Source: Hirundichthys speculiger (Eukaryota > Chordata > Actinopteri > Beloniformes > Exocoetidae). From it: 64,000 nt of DNA. Under the pieces are notes generated by a model that did not search any database, had not been told where the DNA came from, and saw only the letters and a list, made by a program, of their open reading frames with translations. A program made the translations under genes and the position numbers. Positions within the stretch are counted from its first letter, which is position 1. Each line of letters starts with the position of its first letter. The stretch spans positions 1 through 64,000 of the forward strand of contig JAGFBZ010001934.1 in assembly GCA_018398805.1 (NCBI GenBank), in the 5' to 3' direction. This document shows positions 24,424-35,935 of the stretch, piece after piece.

Positions 24424-25272
24424 GGCCCCGATCGTACACTTACCGCTAGCCGCTAGCCGCTAGCCGCTAACCGCTACCCGTAATTGCAGGTTTAGGAACC
24501 TCCGCTAACCGCTAATGCAATCCTCCACTCCCTAAAGCTGCTACCCGTTATGCCAACTCCTTTACTCACTTTGTAGGTATGGCAATGGTGTGTCTTTTGC
24601 CCTTTCCGCAAACTCGGTATCTTGCGGTTGCGGGTAGCCGCAACCTGCATGTCGGCGCATACAAGAGCGCATCCAAATGGCATCAATGCGCGTCCACCTG
24701 GTCACATGTGGACATACACAAACGGCTCTACCTCTGGAATTAACTCTTGTATAAAAAGTGTGATTTGGCCTCAGTTGAACCCTTGAGAATACGGCAGAGA
24801 TCATCTTCAACGGCTTGCGCGCCAGTTAAACCATAGACGACCAGAGCATGTTTACTGGGAGCGCACCGACTATCTGGGACTTTCAGGTAGCTGATAGGAA
24901 TTGTCTGTGTAAAAATATTTTTATTTATATATCAGTGCAGAGGAGGAGGAGGAAGGAAGAGGAGGAAGCTCTACAGCAGAGTCCCAGACGAGCTGCGCAT
25001 GAGAACTGCTCCGATCTGGATGAAAAGACGCTCCATAGCAGTTTGAGGATTTGGTAGCGCAACCTGCTCTTAAAGGAAATGGCTACTGACGCACTGATTG
25101 GTTTAACAGGTGGAACATCCTAACCACTCCCATATGTATAATATAGGGGTAGCACAGGTGGGATAGCGGGTTTAGGAAGCTGGAAGATTGCGTTCTTTGC
25201 GGGGGAACGCCCCTCCTGCTACCCGCTATCCCTAAATAGTGGCTTTAGGACATCTGGCGGAAGATCGGGCCC
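24424..25272. mobile_element. Harbinger-like non-autonomous DNA transposon
   Basis: The left end GGCCCCGATCGTAC and the right end, inverted GGGCCCGATCTTCC, form imperfect terminal inverted repeats. Immediately inside the left end are tandem CCGCTAG units, followed by CCGCTAACCGCTACC. The right end carries matching CTACCCGCTATCCCTAAA words. The three bases outside are ATA on the left and TTA on the right, close to but not a clean TWA duplication. No transposase frame remains; the internal frames are lysine/glutamate- or arginine-rich by composition only. The superfamily name rests on the GGGCCC-type ends and is inference. Confidence 0.55.
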
Positions 25273-25295
25273 TTAATGTCTTAGATTATATGGTA

Positions 25296-25610
25296 CACTA
25301 CCTAACCAAAAGAATAAAATAAAACAAGTTTTGATTAGTTTATAAAACATTACAACATTTATTTCCATCCAGAGCTGCATAAAATAATTAATCCATTAAT
25401 CTGTTGGTGGAAAAACCTGATCAGCTGACCTTTTTTCCTTCAAAGCAACCTCATATCATAATAGTGCCCACACATCCTGGGCCTGATAAGAACTTTAACC
25501 TACTGCTCTTCTACCCCTGATGCTCCCATCACTCTGGGTAAACAGGATACAGCTGGACCCTTCAGACCACATGACCTTTTTCATTGACAGAAAAGCAGAT
25601 CTTTATGCTC
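25296..25610 (-). mobile_element. Tc1-like transposon fragment, 3' part with terminus
   Basis: Read on the minus strand it goes GGGAGCATAAAGA, GTCATGTGGTCTGA, CAGAGTGATGGGAGCATCAG and CTGGATGGAAATAAATGTTG, ending CTTTTGGTTAGGTAGTG with TA outside (25294-25295). These are the same landmarks as in the Tc1 copy at 58405-59686. The first two correspond to the region of the second catalytic aspartate, (W)S(D/E). It is 5' truncated and full of indels; it is not functional. Confidence 0.7.
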
Positions 25611-25689
25611 CCTTCCTTTCTTTGTCTTCTTCTTTTTTTTTTCTATTTATTATCCTCACTGATAAGGAGTTTACTTCAGGTTGCACTGC

Positions 25690-26900
25690 TGTTTAACATA
25701 AAACACTCAAGATGTGATCAAAGTTTAGACTTCCAGCTTTAACCCAAGAGGTTTCACAAAAATACAACATTTACCATTAAGGTATTATAGCTATTTTTTA
25801 GACAAGTATCTCCATTTTCAGGGGTTCAATGCAAGTGAACAAGAATAAACAAAAATAAACAAAAAATATAAATATATAAGAGTGAGCAAAAATTTATGAG
25901 TGGCCAAATGAACAGTTTGGTACATTCTTCAAAAGAAAGCATTGGTGAGTCACATCAAAAGACCTGTCTGGGTGTCCCTGGAAGACAACTAATGTGGAAA
26001 GAGAGAATCCCTTTCTTGGTAAAGAAAATAATCCTTCACAACATCAACAAGAGTCAAGAATATTCTGGAGAAAGTAGACGTATCAGTGTCAAAATCTACA
26101 ACTAAGCAGGATCTTCATAAATGGAAATACAGAGCATCCAACATCTTTTTTTAAAAATAAAAAGCCTCCCATGTTCTGGAATCAAATTGCTTGAACAGAT
26201 GAAATGAAGATAACTTGTATCAGAATAAAGAAAACAGTATGGAGAGGAAGGGAAACATCCCACGATTCAAAGTGTTGTGAAATGGGCATGAATGGCTGCC
26301 AATCGAACGCTCTTTATTGATGACGTGACTGCTGACAGGAGCAGAAGGATGAATTCTGAGGTGAACGTGGTTGTCAGTTTTCTCTGTTCACTTTCAGCCA
26401 AAGGCTACAAAACTGAAAGGACAGTGATGCACAGCGTAGATGGATAATGGCCCGAAACATACAACAATAACTCAGGACTTTTTGAAGGGAAAGAATCGAA
26501 ACACTCTTCAACGGCCAAGTGAATGGCATGATCTCAACCCAGCTGGAGAACGCTTTTCAGTTCCTGAAGACAAACCTGAAGGCAGAGAGGTCAACACACG
26601 AGCAGAAACGGATGACGGCTGCAGTGAAGGCCTCTCCATGGAGCAAATATAGAATCTGGAGATCTCCAAGGGCTCCAGACTTCAGGCAGTCATCGACTAC
26701 ACAGAATTTTCATCATAGTATTAAAACAATCGTTATATTTATGTCACTTTTTCCAAATACTTCCGAGCCCTTTAACAACGAGGTAGTTTGCTTATAATAG
26801 CTGTAATTCCTAAATGTTCAATGCTGCATAATCATAAATATCTCTGGATCTAACTGGACTTTGTGTAGCCAAGCAGTGTCTTATAATAATATTTTATGTG
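25690..26900 (+). mobile_element. Tc1-like transposon with long inverted repeats, decayed
   Basis: Left side (25707-25830) and right side (about 26735-26900) carry related sequence in inverse orientation: the left has CATTTTCAGGGGTTCAA, the right has TAGCTGTAATTCCTAAATG. Both are recognisable parts of the long inverted repeats of one fish Tc1 group. Between them the plus strand encodes, with frameshifts, a Tc1 transposase: an N-terminal part near 25930-26110, and a C-terminal part with DNGPKHT (third frame, about 26440), LKGKNRNTLQ and a degraded form of the SPDLNPIE catalytic block (HDLNPAGE), then LKAERST. The catalytic glutamate region is altered. It lies next to a second Tc1 fragment in opposite orientation. 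Confidence 0.75.
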
Positions 26901-27278
26901 GAATATTTGCTCCATGTTTGGATCGATGTGTGGAAGAGAGAAGTGTCGGAGGTCTGCTGAATGTTTGCAGGTGCATTTTAATGGTCTGAACAAATGAAAC
27001 GGCTTTCTTCATTGCAAATGTTAAATGCATGATCACGTCATGGCAATCATCAATATAGTATAATACACATTACATGTCTATTGTCTAGTCAATGAAACAC
27101 ATGCAAGAAGTGCACTCATCTGCTGAATGAATGAAAGGACAGCTTCAGTGCTGTCTTTTTCTTCATTATTTTACAGCATGCCCCCCCCCCCTTTGCTTCC
27201 TGGGTTTCCCTCCTTCATGGTGACACCACCCCACTGTTGCATCCGCACATCACGCGTATGTTATGTACGTGTCCTCAC
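26901..27278. other. No gene seen; short intergenic spacer
   Basis: AT-rich, with a C run at about 27181-27191. Nothing else recognised. Confidence 0.5.
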
Positions 27279-27286
27279 CCACATAC

Positions 27287-27908
27287 TAATGGGTGATATG
27301 GAAAAAAATCATATATCACGATATAGACTATTTTATATCACGATAACAATATATATCACGATATACCATAATAAAGTATGTTTTCAGTTATTCTCTGAAA
27401 AGTTTGACAAACATTTCATTGCTTACTTTTCAACTTTATTTTTAAAAGGACATTTAGCTGAACTGTCACAAACATACATTTTAGTGCAGCAAAAACAGGT
27501 AGGTACAGAGGTACAGTAGCTTTCACATTTTTTTAAAGTGCACAACAGTTTCTGAGAAGAAAAACACATTTTTGCACTGAAGTTAAGCTATAAAAAATAA
27601 ACACAAATTTTTTGAAATCTGTAACCTTGTAGTGCAAAGTTTGCAAACCAATATAAAGTGTCTAAAGTAAACATCAGGGTTGAAGAGAACTCTGTTTAAG
27701 GCATTAACCATGAATAAAAGTGCAAACATAAAAGGCTACTTTGTAGAAGTAGATATGATTCTATTAAATTTATCGTTGCAGGTTATTTAATTATATTAAA
27801 TATAATATAATATTATATTTGCTGTAATAATTGATAAAATTAGGTTAGAAACGATAGAAGAGAAATGGCACGATACACACTTTTCTATCGTCATATCGCC
27901 CAGCACTA
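27287..27908 (+). mobile_element. hAT-type MITE, copy A (622 bp)
   Basis: The flanks carry an identical 8-bp duplication, CCACATAC, at 27279-27286 and 27909-27916. The right end reads GATATCG-type words and CCCAGCACTA; the left end is a slightly shortened form (TAATGGGTGATATGG) of the expected TAGTGCTGGGCGATATGG. Subterminal ATATCACGATAT words repeat near the left end. The interior is AT-rich and non-coding. It is the same family as 33661-34297, in the reverse orientation. Here plus means that the ATATCACGATA-rich end is on the left. Confidence 0.9.
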
Positions 27909-27916
27909 CCACATAC

Positions 27917-28829
27917 GTGTCCAACCATGCTGTGTCCAAGCTCACTCTTCCAACCGTGCCAGAAACCAGGAATCGTTGCGTGCCGGAGCGTGAAACGGAG
28001 CATTCACACTTGCTAACCGAGCCTGACTGTAGGTCTCAGTCATGCTTTTGCAGGGTACAGATTACCTACTGTGAGAGCGCCCTGCCCTGACTCAAAGACA
28101 TGTACGTGCAAAAACAATGCAGGACTCCTCATAGCGCAAAGACAACCTATTAGTGAGACAAAAATATGCTTTCCTTTTCATTTGAAAGAGATCAGTGGAT
28201 TTTTGCACAAAGGCAGCCCAGTTTAGACATCTCTAACAAAGGCTTCCTCAACGCCTCCTTCTTTGTTGCACATACATTCACACATTCGCGTGCTCTTTGA
28301 GGAAGTAGCAGTTGTCATCCAAGCGACAAAGCTGTGAAAAGTGAAAAAGAGGAGGATGGTGGAGGGTAGCCGCTGAGAGGACAGACCTAGAGGAAAAAAA
28401 AAAAAAACTAAGAGGAACGGAGGTGTATATGGGTGTGAGAAAGCTCCTCGGAGAAGCTGAAGCCCACCTTGTTTTTAAAACGCTCTGATGTCACTCTTTA
28501 AAGACGCTCACCCAAGTTGTAGGTCTCTCACAAAGCCACATTGTTTTTATTAGAGACCTGCTCTCCTCTGCTCTGTCCTCTGCTCTGTCGACAGTTTTTT
28601 TTTTTTTTTTTTTTCTTTTTCAATATCATTTTATTTTGGAGCTCAAATTAGCAATTCAAATAAGAGCTATTTAGACATGCTCCCCCAGCTTTCTCTCCAC
28701 ACCCCCCTCCCAGCTTCCCAGGCAGTTTGACAATATTTTTGTTAAGACCCATTTTCCGCTAATGCAACTGTAGCAACAGGGGGAGAGAGAGAGAGAGGTG
28801 AGCTGGGAGAAAGAGGACAGGCCTGTGGG

Positions 28830-28913
<84 letters not shown>

Positions 28914-29227
28914 ATATGCAGCGAGGGCCCGTGTGGGAGTGGAAGGTCAAACAGGAGACAGCGGGCCCTCACCATTTGGTATGTTCTCTCTGCTAAGCTA
29001 ATCTGAGGGATAATGACAGTTATTGGAATAATATGGTTCCGTTTAGAGCTAAAAGGTTTACATTCATTCAGGGATTATAAAATGTTGCCACCCTGCTGCT
29101 GAAAAATGATCCTTCTCTACATCCAGCGGGAACCCTGAACTGTTGAACTATCTATCGTATTTAAGTCTACAGAAAGAGCCAAACACACTTTAACAGAAGG
29201 TCAAAAAATGTGGATGTACAACACAAC
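27917..29227. other. No gene seen; contains a long GA microsatellite
   Basis: Contains an A run at about 28396-28407, a T run at 28590-28613 and the (GA)n array described separately. The frames with serine-leucine or arginine-glutamate repeats here are simple-repeat artefacts. Confidence 0.55.
28832..28912. repeat. (GA)n microsatellite, about 40 units
   Basis: An uninterrupted array of 81 bp, the longest pure dinucleotide array in the window. A shorter GA run lies at about 28783-28797. Its purity suggests it is young or highly mutable. Confidence 0.95.
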
Positions 29228-29400
29228 ATGTTATAAGATAAGATAAGATTCCTTTATTTGTCCCACAATGGGGAAATTTACAATGTTACAGCAGCAGTGA
29301 GAATAGCAATAAAAAAGAGAAAAAAGGACAACAATAAAAATAGGATAAAACAATAATAAAAACAAACAATAACTACAATAGAGAATATATAATAAATAAT
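29228..29400 (-). mobile_element. LINE 3' tail, (AAGAT)n type
   Basis: On the minus strand, AAATTTCCCCATTGTGGGAC is followed by AAATAAAGGAATCTTATC and then TTATC units. This is a very common fish LINE 3' end with a pentanucleotide tail. Only the tail and an A-rich upstream part (plus-strand AATAAAAA-like words to about 29400) remain, with no RT sequence. Confidence 0.65.
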
Positions 29401-29949
29401 AAATAATAACTCTGACTTTATTTACAAGGATATGTTGGTAGTGATTACTATGTCATTATTATGTCAGGTTATGTCATTTGTGTTTTACTGACATGATGTT
29501 TAGAAAGCCTGATTTATAAATTCAAATCAAAAAGTCTCGGGATGGAACAGAAAAATACTAATTAAAGTCATTTTAAAAGAGAAAAGGGGCAATCAGTGCA
29601 GTTTGTCACAGCAAACAATATGTTGCTCTTGTTACTCTTTTGTATTGTTGCAGATCCTTATCACAATACATAATGGCACTGAGCAAGCGATGCTTAGTTT
29701 CAGTTATTATCTCCCAGTTTTCCTGCAAAGCAGTGGGCAACAGTAGGGGTCGTAACATTTTTTTTTTTTACATTGAAAGGTTTTCCAATCATTTCCTGCT
29801 GGGAACAAACCAGGACTGCAGGCAGGTCAGTCCAGTAGCTGCGCCCTGGTCTTCCTCAGCTATGCCTTTGTCGTAGTGTGTCGTTTTAGATCGTAGGTTG
29901 AAAGACGCACTGACGTCCCTGCGTCAGATGTTGTTTTGAAGCCAGGATA

Positions 29950-30660
29950 TCCATCCATTAATTTTCTCTCCCCACTTCATGCAGGCTACAGTCTGTAAAT
30001 ACGTTCATGAACAGTTTCAGCTTGATGCTGATGAGAGTCTGAATGGTTTCATTCGTGTTGGGTCCCAAAAAAAAAACAAACATCTGGAATAGTGATTCAT
30101 CTGAGCTGAAGAGATGTTTTCACCATGTGGTGGTCCTTCCCAAATGTTTTTGAGTCCAGCTCTGGACAAAGGTGACGTAAGGCTTCTCTTTTTTTCCACA
30201 GTGCAGTTTTTGCGGCGTTTGTGAATGCAGCTCTGTATGGTTATAGTTGACACAGTTCCCCAGAGGGATCTCTTCCCCGTCCAGTCAGTTATTGATGAAT
30301 GACAGTTCTGGAAGCAGGTCCACCTGGTTCTTTACCTGCTGAAATTCCTCCACATTTCTTGAATTATTTATGAATATTGTGGACTGTAGATGGAGAAAAA
30401 TACAGATCATCTCAAATCTTTCTGTGAGAAACATTGTTTTCAATCATTTAAATGATTTTCTTGTGCATTTGGCAACCAACTGGAGATCTAATACTAAACG
30501 TTGCTGTTCAAAGGATACTACTTCTGTACTGTACATCATCATTGTTTTACCTTATTACAAGCCTGAAATAACTCCAATCCTATCCTTTAATGTGTTGCAG
30601 GTCCAAAATGCAGGAATGGCAGAATATTTACAAATGAACATACGTTTATGAGACAAAACC
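29950..30660 (-). mobile_element. Kolobok-like DNA transposon remnant
   Basis: Reading 30000-30480 recalls the antisense of a fish Kolobok transposase: GAATATTGTGGACTGTAGAT, GTGAGAAACATTGTTTTCAA, CTTGTGCATTTGG and GTTGACACAGTT occur in the expected order. No open frame of useful length remains on the minus strand. The right part (30595-30650) may include the terminus. Ends and TTAA target could not be fixed, so the coordinates are approximate and the family is from recall. Confidence 0.55.
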
Positions 30661-31589
30661 TGAAATGTTGGGCTTGCAGTGAGATGGATGGGATTTGGCA
30701 ACCATTTGTTACACAAATGAATGTAAGTGTTCATAACTTAAAGTAGTGAAGCGAAAAAACAAGCTGTAACAAAAAAACAAACTGTCTGTGAAGGATGTGG
30801 TGGTCGACTCTGTGGAATGACAAATGGTCTAAATCTGAAAACAATAAGCTATACACTCAAGTTTTCAAGTCAGCACCAGAATGTGCAATAAAGTTGTTGT
30901 TTCAGAGTGCAGCATGGTTTCACAATATCACTAAAAAAAAAGTCTCAAAACTGCTGCAAGCTTGAGTCTGCCCTCAAAGTCATTACATGCCTACAATTAT
31001 ATATATTATGTACAAAATACTGGAACTACTTAATTTTTTTTAAGGCTCCAAACAAGTAACATGCTAATGTTTAGCTTTGCAAATTGTAACAGGTTTATTT
31101 ATTGTGTCACATGATAAAAAACCTTTACTAATCAAAGTGATATTCTTTGTACGGTGATCTGATGCATTAACCACCTCCCAGCACAAAATGTCTTATCGTC
31201 TTTTTTAAATTTTCTTTCCTCAAATATTCAGCAAACTGAGGAACCTTTCTGGCAACCCCTAAATCACTGGTTAAGGTCAAGCATGTAACAAATGTACGGT
31301 TATGGGTTTATGAATAAAATATGTACATGGCGGCAGGTTGGCCAAACATGGTCTTAACACTATGTATGAAATATCAGAGAAAAACCATTAGCGTCTCACA
31401 TTGTTGCACCTTTATGGTGACACTACATACATAACTCAGGCGAAAAATGTCCTAAAACATATTATCTCGTGAGGCTGTGAAGTAAATGGAGCTTCTGGTT
31501 TCTCTCCAAACAAGAGTGTAAATCACTTCCAGAAACACCCAACTATGCCAGTGAAGCTAAAACTAATGAAGCAATGAGCGTAGGAGATA
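30661..31589. other. No gene seen; AT-rich intergenic DNA
   Basis: Unique-looking AT-rich sequence. No exon, RNA gene or repeat family recognised. Confidence 0.5.
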
Positions 31590-31591
31590 TA

Positions 31592-31958
31592 CAGTTATGG
31601 AAAAAATTATTAGACCACCATTTTTTCTTCACTTTCTTGTTCATTTTAATACCTGGTACCACTAAACGTCATCATGTGACTAAAACAGACAGAAAAGAAA
31701 ACACTGAATGCATAAAAGCAGTGTTTTTGGCAGTACAACGCCATAGCTATTGATGTAAAAACTTAAGTGATTTAGGTTATAATCAAGAAAAACCATGGAA
31801 AATGGTAAGATATCAGCTCTTAAATAAAAACTCTTATGAGCAATCTTTGTGGTTATCGTTATGTTGTCCAAACAAATGTACCTTTAGTTGTACCAGGCAT
31901 TAAAATGAACAAGAAACTGAAGAAAACAAGGGGGGTCTAATAATTTTTTCCATGACTG
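31592..31958. mobile_element. Tc1/mariner MITE (367 bp)
   Basis: Left end CAGTTATGGAAAAAATTATT followed by AGACCACC; right end GGTCTAATAATTTTTTCCAT followed by GACTG. These are near-perfect inverted repeats, with TA on each side (31590-31591 and 31959-31960) as expected for Tc1/mariner. A second, inner inverted pair (GTTCATTTTAATACCTGGTA and CCAGGCATTAAAATGAAC) shows that the inverted repeats extend over about 80 bp. There is no transposase. Confidence 0.85.
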
Positions 31959-31960
31959 TA

Positions 31961-33652
31961 TATCTAACTATGATGACTTGGTTAGAATTAACTTTCATAC
32001 CTACTGTCTATATACATTTCTGATACAGTCTGTGATTGTTGATATAAATTGCTCCAAAGTATCAGATATTCAAAGGCAGAGACGCTGAACCACATTGGCT
32101 TCAAAGAAGAACCAAACACACACTCAGCGATACTCATTAGAAGCCGTGCCCATGTATTAATCATGCACAAACATGCAAAGATCAATAACCTTTATACAAG
32201 CAAACGGAGACAAGAGAAACATAAAGATACTTGAACTCGCAGGCATTAACTACTTCTCAGTCTAATCAACATATTTTAGAGGACACTCTGCATGTTATAT
32301 GGAGCGATGTGCCAGCAATAGCTAATATAGCATTCTTGTGTTTGCTTCTATCCCCAGTTCAGCCATAAAGAGCAAAGACGTGTCATGGCTGACATCACCC
32401 ATCCCACTTTACTTGATCAGTTGGTGCACTACAAATGCTAAGTTGAAATAAAGTGACGATTACGTGTAAATTCGATATGTTTGTCCTGCCAGTCAGGTCC
32501 AACTGATTAGCAGCACCTATTCATCCAAATGTACTGCATAACCATTTTTCCAAAACATAATGCGATGCTTTCATGCGTGCTTTGACGGGATATGGTGCGG
32601 TGCTAAGTCAGCGTTCTACTTAATAAGTCCTTTTCATTAAACAAGCATTCATTAAACATTTATTCATTCGCTCATCCTCATTTGCATTTTCTCATCATGA
32701 AAACATTCATGAAACATTCATTTGTTCACTTGTTCCCATTTGCCGGGTTTCAGACGCATTCTTCGAGGAGTGAATGGGGTTGAAATAAGCAGAGGAGGAG
32801 GCGGCAGGAGCTACTTATTACTCTATTTAAAAAAGTCCTGTAAATGAAAAAAGAAATTAGATTATGTTTCGTATCATCATAATGCAGAAGCACTTTAAAA
32901 AAAAAAAAATCTCTGTTGCAGAAGGTGGAGCCATGGTATAAAAAAATAATCGTCTGAAAATGAATTCTTGGTCATGGTTGAATATTACACCCACATAAAA
33001 ACACACAGCATCCCATTATAATTATTTATGTGAGTGGATACTAGTTACACCATATAGTTTTCATTCTCACTGTGCATCAGATGATAAATGGTGCAGCAGT
33101 ACACAAGATCATGCCTTTTTATTTCCTCTTCATCCAGCCCTGTATCAGGCTCTTCCTTATTCATATATTTTTTTTTTTCCCCTTTCAGGCAACACATCAA
33201 AGACACATTCAACAAACCCTCTGTGAAATAGAGCAGCTCTGCTCTGGCTGCAAATCCCTCTACATACAGTATAATTCTGTGCATGTGTGAATGTCAGGAT
33301 GATGAATTCAGTAGCGATGATGCAGCAGTAAGAGATCATCTTCACCCGTTTCCAACCCCTGGGAGCGTTCTCCCTCTTCCATCCCCTCGTCATTACCTTC
33401 TCCTTCTTCCCTTTCAACTCGCGCCGTCAGGGGAGACATCAATCTGAGTGACAGCTTGTGTGATCCTCCTCTCGGGTTTGGTGGGAGAAGGAGCGCTGTC
33501 AACATAAATATCCTTTCTGGATTCACAGCGGACACGGTTGAGCCATGGCCGCGGTGAATCTTCATCCGTGATCACAGGGAAAGAAAAGAAGAAGCATGGG
33601 GCCACCAGGATGGCTGCAAACCTCACTACGCAAATGAAAGTCTCAAAAAAGC
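31961..33652. other. No gene seen; AT-rich intergenic DNA
   Basis: Region 32640-32740 contains loose ATTCATT tandem words. The minus-strand frames near 33045-33720 are short and overlap one another in different frames. I could not connect them into an exon with splice sites. An A run lies at about 32897-32909. Confidence 0.45.
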
Positions 33653-33660
33653 CCCTCCAG

Positions 33661-34297
33661 TAGTGCTGGGCAATATGACGATATATATCGTGGGGACAAT
33701 ATAAAAGTGTGTATCCTGCCATTTCTCTTCTATCGTTTCTAACCTAATTTTATCAATTATTACAGCAAATATGTAATTAAATAACCTGCAATGATGAATT
33801 TGATAGAATCATATCTACTTCTACAAAGTAGCCTTTTATATTTGCACTTTTATTTATGGTTAATGCCTTCCTTAAACAGAGTTCTCTTCAACCCTGATGT
33901 TTACTTTAGACACTTTATATTGGTTTGCAAACTTTGCACTACAAGGTTACAGATTTCAGAAAGTTGAAAAATAATTTGTGTTTATTTTTTATAGCTGAAC
34001 TTCAGTGCAAAAATGTGTTTTTCCTCTCAGAAACTGTTGTGCACTTTAAAAAAAATGTGAAAGCTACTGTACCTCTGTACCTACCTGTTTTTGCTGCACT
34101 AAAATGTATGTTTGTGACAGTTCAGCTAAATGTCCTTTCAAAATAAAGTTGAAAAGTAAGCAATGAAATGTTTGTCAAACTTTTCAGAGAATAACTGAAA
34201 ACATACTTTATTATGGTATATCGTGATATATATCGTTATCGTGATATAAAACAGTCCATATCGTGATATATGATTTTTTCCATATCGCCCAGCACTA
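33661..34297 (-). mobile_element. hAT-type MITE, copy B (637 bp)
   Basis: Begins TAGTGCTGGGCAATATGACG, ends GATTTTTTCCATATCGCCC followed by AGCACTA. It is flanked by a perfect 8-bp duplication, CCCTCCAG, at 33653-33660 and 34298-34305. Compared with copy A at 27287-27908 the interior is the same sequence in reverse complement, for example the block around TTGGTTTGCAAACTTTGCAC. There is no coding sequence. The target duplication shows an independent insertion rather than a copy made by genomic inversion. Confidence 0.92.
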
Positions 34298-34305
34298 CCC
34301 TCCAG

Positions 34306-35297
34306 TATAGTCAACTTGGTGATTTGCCTTTATTATCGACTCATTCTTTCCTGTCACAAGCTTCAAGTACATAGATAATCATAAGCTGACATAACTGATA
34401 TTAGTGAGAGATTTTATTTTCCAAGTTGCCTTGATGAAAAAGTTCTATACTGCAACATAAAACTGCATTTTAATTTTGACCACAACTGGGTTAAATTAGA
34501 CTCGCTCAGCTCGATGTCCATGTACGGCTGGAAAAGTGCTCAGTCAACGCAGCATAATGACAATTAGAGTGGAAATTAAAAACAAAATAACCAAAAATAA
34601 AAACAGCCATAAAGAAGAAAAAGCCATTATTTTTGCCATTTTACAAAGGAAATGAAATTGCAACAGGAAAATGAGAAAATAAATCTACGAAGACATCCTG
34701 CATGAAGGCTTTTTAGGGATGAGCTCAACAAAGAGTACTCACACAAATACAGTCGTAGGACTTCAGAGGATTCAGTCCGTCCAGGTGGATGCTGATCAGC
34801 CAAAATAAATTTTAGTCATTCACTATTTTTCCATTGGCATCACATTACCATGCCTACTGCTTTGGCATCCTTAATTTATATGTAGTTATTTTCAATTATT
34901 CACTCAGATGCACACACTGGTATTAACGTTGCAGCTCAGTGGGGAGTGAAAACCCCGAGGTCCTATTTGTTGAAGAAACTTTGGCACAAACATAACTCCT
35001 GCCACCAAAGTCACAAAGTTAGTTTGTTTGAAAGTTAAAAGTGAAAACTAAGTTAAGATTAACAACTTTTGTAACAAATAAAAGAGCAAAGACGGCCAGA
35101 TGCCAGTCTTCAATCAGGGAGCCAGTATTTTAGTCATCCCTATTGGAAACTTGTTCTGTCAAAGCAAAAATTGTTTCAGTTATTTAAAATGGAAGATGTG
35201 GACATGTAGGAGAATGCTATAGCAGACAAACATTTCTGGAACGAAATGGATTTTGGTGCGCAGGTTATCTTCAGATATGCACAGTGACGAAAATGCA
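34306..35297. other. No gene seen; intergenic
   Basis: AT-rich unique-looking sequence up to the left boundary of the large composite element. Nothing recognised. Confidence 0.5.
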
Positions 35298-35303
35298 GTT
35301 TTA
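35298..35303 (+). repeat. Left target-site duplication GTTTTA
   Basis: This six-base word directly abuts TATGGAGG on its right side. The same word in direct orientation follows CCTCCATA at 50730. An A in front of it (AGTTTTA) also matches the right side if one base of the terminus is counted, so a 7-bp reading is possible. Confidence 0.75.
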
Positions 35304-35329
35304 TATGGAGGGTGAAAAGTGATAAAATT

Positions 35330-35600
35330 GAATAAATAAATATGTCATGAAATAAATAAATCTATCATGAAATACGTATCTTTAAATCTCCCATTAATTA
35401 ATTAAATGTATCAGAATTTTCATTAAAAACATCATTAAATAATTACATTTACCACTAAATAAACAAATATATCATTTAAATTATTAAATACATCAATAAA
35501 TAATTAAATATGTCATGAAATTATGAAATATGCAATTAATTAAATAAATGTCCCATTAAATAATTAAATCTACCTTTTTAAATAAAGAATTTTAATACTA
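35330..35600 (+). repeat. Subterminal ~20-bp degenerate tandem repeat
   Basis: About twelve loosely repeated units built on AAATAATTAAATATRTCAT, for example AAATAAATAAATCTATCATG, AAATAATTACATTTACCACT, AAATAATTAAATATGTCATG and AAATAATTAAATCTACC. The same array occurs inverted at about 50435-50705. Subterminal repeats like these often act as transposase binding sites; that role here is inference. Confidence 0.75.
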
Positions 35601-35809
35601 AAATATCCCTTTAAAGAAAACATCTATTTAAAAATATATTTAATTATTTCACAGTGTATTTATTTATTTCATGACTCCCGTGTTTGTGCTGTTGTCATTA
35701 AATGTGTTAAAACGTCAAACCCAATCATCAAACTCAGTGGGCGGGACTAACGTTGATCCTGTGAAATCAACTGTTTTGGTCTGTTGTCTGTTTTGTGTTG
35801 TGGTCAAAC

Positions 35810-35935
35810 ATGGCGGCTCCGTTCATGCAGGACCTGAATGAGCTCTGTGCTGAACTCATGAGAGACATTTTAGACCAAGCTAGGGACATAGAGGCTGGAG
35901 TTGCTCAACCACAGTTTGTAGTGGATAAAATGTAA
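35810..35935 (+). CDS. 41-codon frame, N-terminus of the element's putative transposase (left-arm copy)
   Basis: An ATG in the favourable context AAACATGGCGG opens a 41-codon frame ending in TAA. It starts MAAPFMQDLNELCAELMRDI and ends with QPQFVVDKM. The frame lies wholly inside the inverted arm, so it exists twice, reading inward from both ends. In the right arm the same frame, ignoring this single TAA, continues for about 55 more residues, but here it runs into satellite. The left copy is therefore only a duplicated gene fragment. It might still be transcribed from a promoter in the arm, because the sequence around the ATG (GCGGGACTAACG, CATGGCGGC) looks promoter-proximal. No catalytic residue is included. 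Function is inferred only from context. Confidence 0.5.
   Translation: MAAPFMQDLNELCAELMRDILDQARDIEAGVAQPQFVVDKM

Noticed and set aside
28742..29001. Frames with SLSLSL or RERERE repeats
   Set aside because: Translation of the (GA)n array at 28832-28912.
33045..33722. Cluster of minus-strand frames as exons of a host gene
   Set aside because: They overlap in different frames, lack consistent splice signals and end at the boundary of a hAT MITE.
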